The notes below the pieces were generated by a model, which was not told where the DNA came from, searched no databases, and saw nothing but the letters and a program-made list of their open reading frames with translations. The position numbers and the translations under genes were made by a program. Shown here piece by piece: positions 43,173 to 52,095 of a stretch of DNA of 64,000 nt; the stretch's first letter is position 1, and each line of letters opens with the position of its first letter. Where the stretch lies: the NCBI GenBank assembly GCA_937967995.1, contig CALBTB010000009.1:372001-436000 (forward strand), written 5' to 3'. The DNA is from an uncultured Gammaproteobacteria bacterium. Lineage in GTDB: Bacteria; Pseudomonadota; Gammaproteobacteria; UBA6429; Thiohalophilaceae.

Positions 43173-43815
43173 CCACTTCCTTGCGTATCTTTTTAAATAC
43201 GCCGTGAAACATGGCTTCCGTCAGGCGTTTTGTCTGGGTGTTATAACGGCTACAGTGATAGGACACGAACAGTTTCAATCCGTTCGGCAGCGTATATTTC
43301 TTATTATGCGCAAACGGATAATCTTTCTTTTTAAGCTCAAGCGCAGTCAGTACGGCGTTATGCGCAATACCACCCAGTACCAGCACGGCCGTACCTTTTT
43401 TTAATGCCTCCAGCTCCTGGCGAAGATACTGGTTACAGTTTTTGATTTCACTGCCAATGGGTTTGTTTTCCGGCGGCAAACATTTCACCGCGTTGGTAAT
43501 TTTACAGCGTTTCAGTTTGAGCCCGTCATCGAGTGCAACGGATTGCGGCTTGTTACTGAAGCCGAACTTGTGCAGGGTTTCATATAAAAGTATGCCGGCG
43601 TAATCCCCGGTAAACGGTCGGCCAGTGGCATTGGCACCGTGCATTCCCGGCGCCAGTCCCACGATCAACAAATCCGGTGACGCCGCGCCAAATGCAGGCA
43701 CCGGTCGCGCATGATAATCCGGGTAGTCTTTTCGTACTTGCTTCAGGTGAGATGCCAGGCGTGGGCATTGTTGGCAGTCGAGTGTGAATTCAGAGATCTT
43801 TTTTACTGATGACAT
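43165..43815 (-). CDS. Uracil-DNA glycosylase, family 5 (UdgB) type
   Basis: A 216-residue base excision repair enzyme with the motif GLAPGMHGANATGRPFTGDYAG, a B-family glycosylase signature that lacks the Asp/Asn of family 1 enzymes, and the second motif HCSRYNTQT. Four cysteines (CQQC near residue 15, KCL near 110 and HCS near 190) are placed to hold a 4Fe-4S cluster. It lies between the response regulator and uvrC; E. coli lacks it at this point. It overlaps the response regulator by 26 bases. Confidence 0.88.
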   Translation of the reverse strand: MSSVKKISEFTLDCQQCPRLASHLKQVRKDYPDYHARPVPAFGAASPDLLIVGLAPGMHGANATGRPFTGDYAGILLYETLHKFGFSNKPQSVALDDGLKLKRCKITNAVKCLPPENKPIGSEIKNCNQYLRQELEALKKGTAVLVLGGIAHNAVLTALELKKKDYPFAHNKKYTLPNGLKLFVSYHCSRYNTQTKRLTEAMFHGVFKKIRKEVDA

Positions 43816-44437
43816 TGTGATTCATGGCCAGTCGCGCCAGTTCGACGTCGCTTTGTATGTTCAGTTTGGTAAATAATCGGTGTCGATAGGTACTGATGGT
43901 TTTAGGACTCAGACACAGGCTTTCGGAAATTTCATTTGTCTTGCGCCCTTCCAGCACCATCATCATGACCTGTAACTCGCGCTCCGACAAATCCTGGAAC
44001 GGTGACTGTGACTGCCCCGAGTTACCGGACAGGGCCAGTTGCTGCGCGACTTCCGGCGTAATGTAACGCCGGTTGGCCGAGACTTCCTTGATCGCATGCA
44101 TGATTTCCGAAATCTTGCAGCCTTTGGTGAGATAACCGGCCGCACCGATCTTTAATAACTGTTTGGCAAGGATTTCATCATCATTCATCGTCACGATGAT
44201 GACCTTGATCGTTGAATCAAGTTTGACGATTTTCTTGGTGGCTTCCATTCCGCCCATACCGGGCATGTTGATATCCATGAGCACCACTTCGGGTGACAAC
44301 TCACGGCAGTATTTCACGGCCTCTTCACCGGTTGTTGCCTCGGCAACTACATCGATGTCACAGTTGTCTTCCAGCAGACGGCGCATGCCTGTTCTCACCA
44401 GATCATGATCATCGGCCAGCAGGACTTTGGTGATCAA
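43790..44437 (-). CDS. uvrY: Response regulator, UvrY/GacA type
   Basis: A 215-residue NarL/FixJ-type regulator. The receiver domain has LLADDHDLVRTG with the acidic pair, the phosphoacceptor in VVLMDINMPGMGG and the Lys of YLTKG. The C-terminal LuxR-type helix-turn-helix reads LSERELQVMMMVLEGRKTNEISESLCLSPKTISTYRHRL. GacA/UvrY regulators activate small RNAs that titrate CsrA. I start at TTG 44437, after GGGGAAGGG; the upstream extension would run through the tRNA-Ser gene. The uvrY-uvrC pairing is conserved in gammaproteobacteria. Confidence 0.9.
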   Translation of the reverse strand: MITKVLLADDHDLVRTGMRRLLEDNCDIDVVAEATTGEEAVKYCRELSPEVVLMDINMPGMGGMEATKKIVKLDSTIKVIIVTMNDDEILAKQLLKIGAAGYLTKGCKISEIMHAIKEVSANRRYITPEVAQQLALSGNSGQSQSPFQDLSERELQVMMMVLEGRKTNEISESLCLSPKTISTYRHRLFTKLNIQSDVELARLAMNHNVISKKDL

Positions 44438-44551
44438 ACCCTTCCCCTTCGTGCGTGAATTACGTTGTTTATGTTTATCGACTGATTTGCGAATTATACG
44501 TAGTAAAGGGCTGATCTGTCTCGTATAAGAATGTGTTGTAGGGAATGAAAA

Positions 44552-44639
44552 TGGCGGAGAGCGAGGGATTCGAACCCCCGGACCCGCGAGGGTCAACGGT
44601 TTTCAAGACCGCCGCTTTCGACCACTCAGCCAGCTCTCC
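44552..44639 (-). tRNA. tRNA-Ser(UGA)
   Basis: An 88-base class II tRNA with acceptor stem GGAGAGC/GCTCTCC, anticodon loop CTTGAAA (anticodon TGA), a long variable arm (GACCCTCGCGGGTC region), GTTCGAAT T-loop and encoded CCA. Confidence 0.95.
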
Positions 44640-44771
44640 TGTTGGGTGCTTAACCACCTTGAAAGTAGATGCGTACAGCACTATTTTAGGTGTTAAACGA
44701 GGACGCGCAGCATACCCGAGTGTCCATGGAAAATCCAGCCTGAACAAGTACTTGGGAAAAGCCCTAAGTGC

Positions 44772-44799
44772 TTGATATTCGGAACCAATCAGGTATGCT
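44772..44799 (+). promoter_or_regulatory. Candidate sigma-70 promoter of the YccA-like gene
   Basis: TTGATA (44772-44777) and TATGCT (44794-44799) are spaced by 16 bases, about 50 bases before the ATG at 44848. The gene stands alone on this strand, so it needs its own promoter. Confidence 0.5.
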
Positions 44800-44847
44800 G
44801 TTGTCCTAGTCAACGAGTGAAATCATGATTGAAAAGAGAGGTTAATC

Positions 44848-45513
44848 ATGTACGAGAATCAAACCACTGTTGCCCGCACCCGGGACTCGGTACTGGCAAC
44901 TAACAAAGTACTCAGAAACACCTATTTGCTGCTATCCATGACCCTGCTGTTCAGCGGTCTGACGGCTTACGTCAGCATGCAGGTAGGCATTCATCTGGGT
45001 ATCATCCCGACCTTATTGATTTATTTCGGCCTGCTGTTCGCGACAGAGAAAACCGCCGACAGTGGCCTTGGCCTTCTTTTCGTGTTTTTGCTCACTGGCT
45101 TCCTGGGCTTCACCCTGGGGCCAATGCTCAATGCTTACCTGGCGCTGCCAAACGGTGGTGAACTGGTCATGACCGCCCTCGGTGGTACCGGTGTCATCTT
45201 CCTTGGCCTGTCAGGTTATGCGCTGACGACACGCAAGGACTTCAGCTTCATCGGTGGCATGCTGGTAACCGGTATTCTGGTTGCGTTTGTCGCCGGTCTG
45301 GCCGCTTACGCCTTTGGCCTGCAAGGCCTGTCCCTGGGTGTGTCTGCCATGTTTGTGTTGCTGATGTCTGGCCTGATTCTGTTCCAGACCAGCCAGATCG
45401 TTCATGGTGGTGAGACAAACTATATTCGTGCGACCGTCACGTTGTACGTCTCAATTTACAACCTGTTCACCAGCCTGCTACATCTGCTGGGCGCCTTTGG
45501 TGGTGATGATTAA
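44848..45513 (+). CDS. yccA: Bax inhibitor-1/YccA-family membrane protein
   Basis: A 221-residue inner-membrane protein with seven hydrophobic segments. Family features include the start VLATNKVLRNTYLLLSMTLLFSGLTAYVSM, the GFTLGPMLNAYLALP loop and the C-terminal YVSIYNLFTSLLHLLGAFGGDD. YccA is a substrate and modulator of the FtsH membrane protease in E. coli. The gene is monocistronic, with a candidate promoter upstream and a hairpin terminator downstream. Confidence 0.93.
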   Translation: MYENQTTVARTRDSVLATNKVLRNTYLLLSMTLLFSGLTAYVSMQVGIHLGIIPTLLIYFGLLFATEKTADSGLGLLFVFLLTGFLGFTLGPMLNAYLALPNGGELVMTALGGTGVIFLGLSGYALTTRKDFSFIGGMLVTGILVAFVAGLAAYAFGLQGLSLGVSAMFVLLMSGLILFQTSQIVHGGETNYIRATVTLYVSIYNLFTSLLHLLGAFGGDD

Positions 45514-45537
45514 AAACGGATTCACTCATTGATATAC

Positions 45538-45567
45538 AAAACCCCGGTGTTATGCCGGGGTTTTTGT
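45538..45567 (+). terminator. Intrinsic terminator after the YccA-like gene
   Basis: AAAACCCCGG (45538-45547) pairs with CCGGGGTTTT (45555-45564) over a seven-base loop, followed by more T residues. It is a strong rho-independent terminator 25 bases after the stop codon. Confidence 0.9.
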
Positions 45568-45599
45568 TTAAACTAAACAAAATAAATGAAGGGTGTGTT

Positions 45600-45782
45600 A
45601 TGGACTGGGAACAAATTGGTGTACTGATCATCGCTGGCGTGTTTCTGATCTTTTTTGCGCCCCGCGCTATTCGGGCAGCAAAAAATGCACCGAAAGCCAC
45701 CGCCTCGGACTGGAAAGGCATCGCCATTCCGATCGTGCTGGTGATCCTGTTCGTGGTGTTCCTGATTATGTCGGTTCGATAA
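45600..45782 (+). CDS. Small membrane protein
   Basis: A 60-residue protein starting at ATG 45600, with GAAGGG upstream. It has two hydrophobic helices (about 6-20 and 38-57) separated by a basic loop (PRAIRAAKNAPK). I know no function for it. It lies just past the terminator of the YccA-like gene, so it should have its own promoter or depend on readthrough. Its 3' end overlaps the convergent serS gene by 17 bases. Confidence 0.7.
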   Translation: MDWEQIGVLIIAGVFLIFFAPRAIRAAKNAPKATASDWKGIAIPIVLVILFVVFLIMSVR

Positions 45783-47043
45783 CATCGAAACCGCAATAAT
45801 CCTGCAGCGCCTTTGGAATCGTGATTGATCCGTCTTTCTGCTGGTAATTTTCCAGTACAGCCACCAGTGTCCGGCCGATCGCCAGACCGGAACCATTCAA
45901 TGTATGCACCAGTTCGGGTTTACCGGTTTTCGGATTACGCCAACGCGCCTTGAGACGACGCGCCTGAAAATCTTCAAAATTACTGCAGGACGATATTTCC
46001 CGGTAAGTTTGCTGCGACGGCACCCACACTTCAATGTCATAGGTCTTGGCCGACGCAAAACCGAGATCGCCACTACACAGCGTCACAACACGATAGGGTA
46101 ATTCCAGTTTCTGTAACACGGTTTCGGCGTGATTGGTCAGCTTTTCAAGCGCGTCATAGGATTCCTCCGGCCTGACCACCTGCACCATTTCGACTTTTTC
46201 AAACTGGTGCTGACGAATCATGCCGCGCGTGTCCTTACCATAGGAACCTGCTTCACTACGAAAACACGGTGTGTGGCAGACATATTTACGCGGCATGTAA
46301 TCATCATCGATGATCACATCACGCACAATATTCGTGACGGGCACTTCGGCAGTAGGAATCAGGTAATAGCGTTGTTCAACAGACAGTTTAAATAAATCTT
46401 CCTCAAACTTGGGTAACTGCCCGGTGCCTTTTAACGATTCCGCATTGACAATAAACGGTACATTGGTTTCGGTGTAGCCATGTTCCTGTATGTGCAGGTC
46501 GAGCATGAACTGACCCAGCGCCCGATGTAGCCGCGCCACTTTACCGCTCATCACCACAAAGCGGGAGCCGGTGATTTTAGCCGCGGTTTCAAAATCAAGC
46601 TGGCCCAGTGTATCGCCCAGATCAACATGGTCCTTGACCTCGAAATCAAACTGTCGTGGCTCACCCCATTTACGCACTTCGACGTTTTGCGTTTCATCTT
46701 TACCTACGGGCACCGACTCGTGCGGAATATTCGGCACGCCCAGCAGCATTTCATCGAGCTGAATTTGAATGTCCTGTAATTCTGTTTCGGCCGCCTTGAG
46801 TTCATCACCAAGGTGGGCGACTTCATCCAGCAACGGTTTGATATCCTGTCCCTGGGCCTTGGCTTTACCGATATTCTTCGATTTCGTATTACGTTCAGTC
46901 TGCAATTCCTGCGTCCGCGTCTGGGCGGCTTTGCGACGTTGTTCGAGATCGGCAATCGCCTGTGCGTCGAGAACAAACCCGCGCGTTGCCAGCCGTTTGG
47001 CGGTGACATCAATATCCTGTCTGAAATGTTTTGAATCCAACAT
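45766..47043 (-). CDS. serS: Seryl-tRNA synthetase
   Basis: A 425-residue class II aminoacyl-tRNA synthetase. The N-terminal long coiled coil (about 25-105, e.g. LEQRRKAAQTRTQELQTERNTKSKNIG) contacts the tRNA-Ser variable arm. Class II motifs follow: motif 2 (FRSEAGSYGKDTRGMIRQHQFEKVE), serine-binding TAEVP and motif 3 (GSGLAIGRTLVAVLENYQ). Length is usual. It is followed in operon-like order by none, and preceded on the same strand by DUF190, crcB and rarA. Confidence 0.96.
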   Translation of the reverse strand: MLDSKHFRQDIDVTAKRLATRGFVLDAQAIADLEQRRKAAQTRTQELQTERNTKSKNIGKAKAQGQDIKPLLDEVAHLGDELKAAETELQDIQIQLDEMLLGVPNIPHESVPVGKDETQNVEVRKWGEPRQFDFEVKDHVDLGDTLGQLDFETAAKITGSRFVVMSGKVARLHRALGQFMLDLHIQEHGYTETNVPFIVNAESLKGTGQLPKFEEDLFKLSVEQRYYLIPTAEVPVTNIVRDVIIDDDYMPRKYVCHTPCFRSEAGSYGKDTRGMIRQHQFEKVEMVQVVRPEESYDALEKLTNHAETVLQKLELPYRVVTLCSGDLGFASAKTYDIEVWVPSQQTYREISSCSNFEDFQARRLKARWRNPKTGKPELVHTLNGSGLAIGRTLVAVLENYQQKDGSITIPKALQDYCGFDVIEPT

Positions 47044-47055
47044 ATTTTTATTGCC

Positions 47056-47358
47056 TTATTCGTTTACTTCTGCTGTCCAGCGTACCATATGGCCGGGCTT
47101 GATTATCTGGTTTAGATCGTCCCAGATTGAATCAATCTTCTCCGCCGTATCAAAAAATTCCACCACCATGGGTAAATTCAGTGACAGGTCGACCAGGTCT
47201 GCACCGTGAATAACACCGGATTCACCATAACCGCTAATGCCGCGAAACACGGTCACTCCACGCAGCTTTTCCCAGTCGCGCAGGCGTTTAATCAGGCTTT
47301 TTAATTGCGTTTCACCTTCGGTCAGATAAATACGCACCATGGTCACCATTGTTGTCAT
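47056..47358 (-). CDS. DUF190 protein, PII-like, paired with crcB
   Basis: A 100-residue protein starting at ATG 47358, with GGAGA upstream. VRIYLTEGETQLKSLIKRLRDWEKLRGVTVFRGISGYGESG and PMVVEFFDTAEKIDSIWDDL match DUF190, a PII-like ferredoxin fold. DUF190 is often next to crcB, and a role in fluoride resistance regulation is presumed. Its ATG overlaps the crcB stop codon (ATGA, 47355-47358). Confidence 0.9.
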   Translation of the reverse strand: MTTMVTMVRIYLTEGETQLKSLIKRLRDWEKLRGVTVFRGISGYGESGVIHGADLVDLSLNLPMVVEFFDTAEKIDSIWDDLNQIIKPGHMVRWTAEVNE

Positions 47359-47729
47359 ACTAATCTCCCCATCACCACGCCGGCCCAGGTCGCCAACAGG
47401 CAAACGCAGACACTTAATAAAATATTCAACATGGCCTTGATCAATTCACCACCTTCAATGAGGCTGTAGGTTTCCATTGAAAAAGTGGAAAAGGTGGTAA
47501 AAGCACCCAGTACGCCAATGACAATGACAGCCCGCCATTCCGGACCAAGGCCAACACGTTCTATCAAGGCGGTGTAGACGATACCAATCAGTAATGAGCC
47601 CAGCACATTGACAGTCAGTGTGCCATAGGGAAAATTCTGCCCAAACACGGCATGTACACCATTAGAGACACTAAATCGTAAAACGGCGCCGACTGCCCCA
47701 CCGGCCGCGATTAACAGTAATTGTTGCAT
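47355..47729 (-). CDS. crcB: Fluoride ion channel CrcB/Fluc
   Basis: A 124-residue membrane protein with four helices; ATG 47729 gives the usual length. Motifs GGAVGAVLRF, GTLTVNVLGS and GAFTTFSTFSMET are those of the Fluc family, which forms dual-topology dimers that export fluoride. There are only 28 bases between the rarA stop and this start, so no fluoride riboswitch can precede it here. Confidence 0.94.
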   Translation of the reverse strand: MQQLLLIAAGGAVGAVLRFSVSNGVHAVFGQNFPYGTLTVNVLGSLLIGIVYTALIERVGLGPEWRAVIVIGVLGAFTTFSTFSMETYSLIEGGELIKAMLNILLSVCVCLLATWAGVVMGRLV

Positions 47730-47757
47730 CAGTGAATTGTACGCAATTTTATTTGAG

Positions 47758-49122
47758 TTATGAACGTTTGTTTTTTTCATCCAGTTCGCGCAGGAAAGCC
47801 AGGCGTTCTTTTATTTTCAGCTCCAGTCCGCGATCGGTTGGCTGGTAAAACGCCACTTCATCCATACCTTCCGGAAAATACGACTCACCTGCCGCGTACG
47901 CATGCGGTTCATCGTGCGCATAGCGATATTCCCGGCCATAACCCAGTTCTTTCATGAGCCGGGTCGGCGCATTTCGCAAATGAATGGGAACCTCCTGGCT
48001 GTCGGATTCCGCAATTAACTGCCGTGCCTGGTTAAATGCGCTGTAAACCGCATTACTTTTTGGCGCACAGGCCAGGTAGATCACGGCATGTGCCAGTGCC
48101 AGTTCACCTTCCGGGTGACCAAGACGTTCCTGTACATCCCAGGCATCAAGGGCCAGTTGCAGGGCACGTGGATCCGCATTGCCAATATCCTCAGATGCCA
48201 TGCGCACAACCCGCCGCGCAATATATAAAGGATCACACCCACCATCGAGCATTCTTACCAGCCAGTACAGTGCCGCATTGGGTGATGAACCCCGCACGGA
48301 TTTGTGCAACGCGGAGATCTGGTCATAAAAGGCCTCGCCCTGATTATTGAACCTGCGCAAACTTTGCTGTAACACATCGGCCAGTATCGACTCGCTGAGT
48401 TTTTTTACGCCCTGCTGTTCTTCAGCCAGGTCGGTGGCGATTTCCAGTAAATTGAGCGCGCGACGTGCATCCCCATCCGCCACCTCTGCCAGTTTTGTTA
48501 ACACGGCATCATCAATCTGAATATTAAACCGACCCAGTCCTTCTTCCTGATCGGTTAAGGCACGTCGCAGAACCTGTTCAATATCTTCTCGCTGCAGCGG
48601 TTTTAACACATACACTCTGGCGCGTGATAACAGCGCGTTATTGATTTCGAACGACGGGTTTTCGGTAGTGGCACCGATAAACGTAAATGTCCCGTCTTCC
48701 ACATAAGGCAGGAACGCATCCTGTTGTGCCTTGTTGAATCGATGCACCTCATCCACAAACAGGACGGTTGCCTGCTGGTACATCTGGCGGTTTTCCCTGG
48801 CCTGGTCGATCGCCGCACGGATGTCCTTGACGCCGGACAACACGGCGGAGATCGTAATAAAACTGGCATTGCACTGACCGGCAATAATTCTGGCGAGGGT
48901 GGTCTTGCCGGTACCCGGCGGCCCCCAGAAGATCATGGAATGCAGTTTGCCTTCTGATATCGCGGTGTGTAGTGGTTTACCGGGCGCGAGCAAATGTTTT
49001 TGCCCGGCCAACGCATCAAGCGAAGTCGGCCGCATTCGATCCGCGAGCGGCTTGAAACGGTCAGACTGCTGCTGTGAAAAAAGATCAGGGGTGTTGTTAG
49101 TCCGTCGTGTCACCGATGACAT
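47758..49122 (-). CDS. rarA: Replication-associated recombination protein A (AAA ATPase)
   Basis: A 454-residue clamp-loader-like ATPase that works at stalled forks. It has Walker A FWGPPGTGKTTLARIIA, Walker B VLFVDEVHRFNKAQQD, sensor 1 FIGATTENPSFEIN, and the C-terminal tetramerisation region (LHKSVRGSSPNAALYWLVRML, LARRVVRMASEDIGNADPRAL type). Length and order serS-rarA-lolA match E. coli. Its start overlaps lolA by 26 bases. Confidence 0.95.
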   Translation of the reverse strand: MSSVTRRTNNTPDLFSQQQSDRFKPLADRMRPTSLDALAGQKHLLAPGKPLHTAISEGKLHSMIFWGPPGTGKTTLARIIAGQCNASFITISAVLSGVKDIRAAIDQARENRQMYQQATVLFVDEVHRFNKAQQDAFLPYVEDGTFTFIGATTENPSFEINNALLSRARVYVLKPLQREDIEQVLRRALTDQEEGLGRFNIQIDDAVLTKLAEVADGDARRALNLLEIATDLAEEQQGVKKLSESILADVLQQSLRRFNNQGEAFYDQISALHKSVRGSSPNAALYWLVRMLDGGCDPLYIARRVVRMASEDIGNADPRALQLALDAWDVQERLGHPEGELALAHAVIYLACAPKSNAVYSAFNQARQLIAESDSQEVPIHLRNAPTRLMKELGYGREYRYAHDEPHAYAAGESYFPEGMDEVAFYQPTDRGLELKIKERLAFLRELDEKNKRS

Positions 49123-49708
49123 CCACGTCGGCAGGCGGTGTAAATTTAAAATCAGCCGGTGTCACTTTCGGATTGTATTGTAGCTGGCTGAATTTGAGTT
49201 GCGTGCGCTGGCCAAACGAATCATACAGTTCCATCACAAACAAATTGTTACCGGTAAATCCGAGTCGAATATGATCAAACTGACTATCGGCGCTTTTTGG
49301 TGTGAGATAAAACCAGTCGATGTTGTGTTTCACACCCTGTGATTTGATAACGTAAACCTGATCGAGTTTGGCGGGATTGCCCAGCACTATCGCCGGGGAA
49401 TTGGATAACAGCCCTTTCTGTTTTTTAACTGTCACCTGTTCCAGGTCTTCGTCATAACTCCACAGGCGTTCACCATCGGCGACATAGATCTGTTTGTACG
49501 GTTTATTGTACTCAAGTCGAAAACGGTTCGGACTGAGCACGGCGATGCGCCCTTCACTGAGTTCCGGCTCCTGCGTCGTTTCGTTGAACACAAACTGTTC
49601 AAACTTTGCCGTCAGTGAATTCACATGCCCCAGATACTGTTTCAGGGTTTTCGCCTGCACCGATCCGGTTACGACTGCGAACAGTGTGATGAGTAATAAT
49701 TTTTTCAT
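49097..49708 (-). CDS. lolA: Outer-membrane lipoprotein carrier protein
   Basis: A 203-residue periplasmic chaperone that ferries lipoproteins from LolCDE to LolB. A cleavable signal peptide (KKLLLITLFAVVTGSVQA) ends at about residue 19. The mature part has the LolA half-barrel pattern: TAKFEQFVFNE, LSEGRIAVLSPNRFRLEYNKPYKQIYVADGERLW and the late FTPPADVDVIGD. It lies between ftsK and rarA, as in E. coli. Confidence 0.94.
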   Translation of the reverse strand: MKKLLLITLFAVVTGSVQAKTLKQYLGHVNSLTAKFEQFVFNETTQEPELSEGRIAVLSPNRFRLEYNKPYKQIYVADGERLWSYDEDLEQVTVKKQKGLLSNSPAIVLGNPAKLDQVYVIKSQGVKHNIDWFYLTPKSADSQFDHIRLGFTGNNLFVMELYDSFGQRTQLKFSQLQYNPKVTPADFKFTPPADVDVIGDTTD

Positions 49709-49716
49709 AACGACAA

Positions 49717-52032
49717 CTAATCCTTTGGTGGCGGTGGCGCGAGTACTTCGCGATTACCATTTGATTCCAGTGGCCCAACCACACCGGCGGCTTCCATGGC
49801 TTCCACCATTCGTGCGGCGCGGTTGTAACCCACCTTCAGACGTCGTTGTATTCCGGAGATAGACGCACGACGTGTTTCGGTCACAATTTTAACGGCTTCA
49901 TCATAGAGAGGATCGGATTCGTCACTGGACTCACCACCGTCAATGCCGGTCAGGCTGATCGCCGCACTGGTATCGGATGGGCCGTTGAGAATTTCTTCTT
50001 CATACTGCGGCTCGGCACTTTCCTTGAGATGATCCACTACGCGGTGTACTTCGTTATCGGAAACGAATGCACCATGTATACGTATTGGCACACCGGTGCC
50101 GGGTGGCATATAAAGCATGTCACCATGACCCAACAGGGATTCAGCACCCTGCTGATCGAGAATCGTCCGGGAATCCACTTTTGATGACACCTGAAAAGCA
50201 ATGCGACTGGGTATATTGGCCTTGATTAAACCGGTTAACACGTCAACGGACGGACGTTGCGTGGCGAGGATCAGATGAATTCCCGCTGCACGGGCTTTTT
50301 GTGCCAGACGTGCGATCAACTGCTCCACTTTCTTGCCGACCAGCATCATCATATCGGCCAGTTCGTCCACAATCACCACGATGTACGGTAACTTTTCCAG
50401 TTCCGACGCCGGTTCGGTGGACTCCGCTGAGTGCAGCGGATCCAGAATAGGTTCGCCCTTTTCTTTTGCTTCGCGAATCTTTTTGTTAAAGCCGGCGATG
50501 TTTCGAACGCGCATGGCCGCCATTAATTGATAACGGCGATCCATTTCGGCCACACACCAGCGCAGTGCATTGGCCGCTTCTTTCATGTCTGTTACCACCG
50601 GTGCCAGCAAATGTGGAATACCATCGTAGATCGATAATTCCAGCATCTTGGGATCGATCAGGATCATGCGTACATCCTGTGGCTTGGCGTTATACAGCAC
50701 GCTGAGCAACATGGCATTGAGCGCAACGGACTTACCGGCACCGGTCGTACCGGCAACTAACAGGTGCGGCATTTTAGCCAGGTCGGCAATCACCGGTGTG
50801 CCACTGATATCTTTACCCAGCGCCAGGGTTAAGGCTGACTTGGCGTGCTCGAACTGGGTGGACTTGAGCGTGTCCTGCAATTGCACCACTTCACGTTCTT
50901 CATTGGGAATTTCAAGACCGACGGTCGACTTGCCGGGAATCACTTCCACGATACGCACACTGATCGCCGACAAGGCACGGGCCAGATCTTTTGAAAGGTT
51001 GCTGATCTGACTCACCTTCACACCGGCGGCCGGTTGTAATTCATAACGAGTTATCACCGGACCGGGATGCACGGCCACAACCTGCACCTCGACACCAAAG
51101 TCCGCCAGTTTCAGTTCAACCTGTCTGGAAATCGCTTCCAGCGCTTGTTTTGAAACCGGGTTGGTGGAAATGTTAATGGAATCCAGTAACGACAGCGGTG
51201 GCAGTTCGGACTCGCCTTCGGTCCGGAACAACGGCACCTGACGTTCCTTTTGTTCACGAATACTGATCTTGGGTTCTTTGATAACCGGTTCGATACGTGG
51301 CGGCTCGCGTTTGGCGGTTTTGGCTTTTTGCGCTTCGATCTTTATCTTAACGGTTTCTTCGCGCTCGCTTTGCTGGCGCTTTTCCCGCACGGACGCAAAC
51401 AGATCGCTGATACGGGTTTGACACCAATCGATGGTGTTCAGCGTAAACGCACCGACTATATCCATCAGCTTCAGCCATGACAGGTTGGTCAGGAGTGTGA
51501 AGCCGCTGAAAAACAGCGCCAGTAACAACAGGGTCGCACCGAGGTCATTAAAGGCATAGGTCATGCCCTGTTTGACCAGATCACCCAGGATACCGCCCGC
51601 ACTGACCTGCTGCGGTAATTCACTGACCGGGTGGTTATCGTACAGGCTGGCCAGACCGCATGAAGAGCCAAGCGTAAACACAAAACCTATCGCACGAATG
51701 GCCAGCGCGCGCCATTCGCGGGTTTCTATCGCCATCTGTCGATAAATAATCCAGCCCACATAGATGACCATCAACGGAATCAGGTAGGCAAGATAGCCAA
51801 ACAGGGCCAGGACAATATCCGCAAACCAGGCACCGGCCAGCCCGCCCAGGTTCGAGATGTCCCGCGTCTCCGTGCTATTCGACCAGCCCGGATCACCCGG
51901 TGCATAGCTGCCCAGCGCCACCAGGCAATAGATGGCAATAAAAGCAAACACGAACAGCGCCCCTTCCCGTAAACCGCGCTGTAAATGGGCCGCCAGTGGT
52001 GGCCGATCGAGTTTTTGTTTCGCCTGTGCCAT
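49717..52032 (-). CDS. ftsK: DNA translocase FtsK
   Basis: A 771-residue septal protein that pumps chromosome ends through the closing septum. The first 190 residues hold about four to five membrane helices, a charged linker (about 215-270) follows, and then the motor: Walker A VAGTTGAGKSVALN, Walker B VVIVDELADMMM, RLAQKARAAGIHLILATQRPSVDVLTG. The C-terminal gamma winged helix (ISGIQRRLKVGYNRAARMVE) recognises KOPS. The linker is much shorter than in E. coli FtsK (1329 residues), similar to many other gammaproteobacteria. Confidence 0.96.
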   Translation of the reverse strand: MAQAKQKLDRPPLAAHLQRGLREGALFVFAFIAIYCLVALGSYAPGDPGWSNSTETRDISNLGGLAGAWFADIVLALFGYLAYLIPLMVIYVGWIIYRQMAIETREWRALAIRAIGFVFTLGSSCGLASLYDNHPVSELPQQVSAGGILGDLVKQGMTYAFNDLGATLLLLALFFSGFTLLTNLSWLKLMDIVGAFTLNTIDWCQTRISDLFASVREKRQQSEREETVKIKIEAQKAKTAKREPPRIEPVIKEPKISIREQKERQVPLFRTEGESELPPLSLLDSINISTNPVSKQALEAISRQVELKLADFGVEVQVVAVHPGPVITRYELQPAAGVKVSQISNLSKDLARALSAISVRIVEVIPGKSTVGLEIPNEEREVVQLQDTLKSTQFEHAKSALTLALGKDISGTPVIADLAKMPHLLVAGTTGAGKSVALNAMLLSVLYNAKPQDVRMILIDPKMLELSIYDGIPHLLAPVVTDMKEAANALRWCVAEMDRRYQLMAAMRVRNIAGFNKKIREAKEKGEPILDPLHSAESTEPASELEKLPYIVVIVDELADMMMLVGKKVEQLIARLAQKARAAGIHLILATQRPSVDVLTGLIKANIPSRIAFQVSSKVDSRTILDQQGAESLLGHGDMLYMPPGTGVPIRIHGAFVSDNEVHRVVDHLKESAEPQYEEEILNGPSDTSAAISLTGIDGGESSDESDPLYDEAVKIVTETRRASISGIQRRLKVGYNRAARMVEAMEAAGVVGPLESNGNREVLAPPPPKD

Positions 52033-52095
52033 TATTAAACCAAAATATTAACTAGTGACTATAACCTACTATTTATAAAAGAATTAATCAATGCT

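Noticed and set aside
44438..44596. N-terminal extension of the response regulator
   Set aside because: The extension is translated from the tRNA-Ser gene. The TTG at 44437 with GGGGAAGGG gives the usual family length.
47730..47757. Fluoride riboswitch before crcB
   Set aside because: Only 28 bases separate the rarA stop from the crcB start, too short for that RNA.
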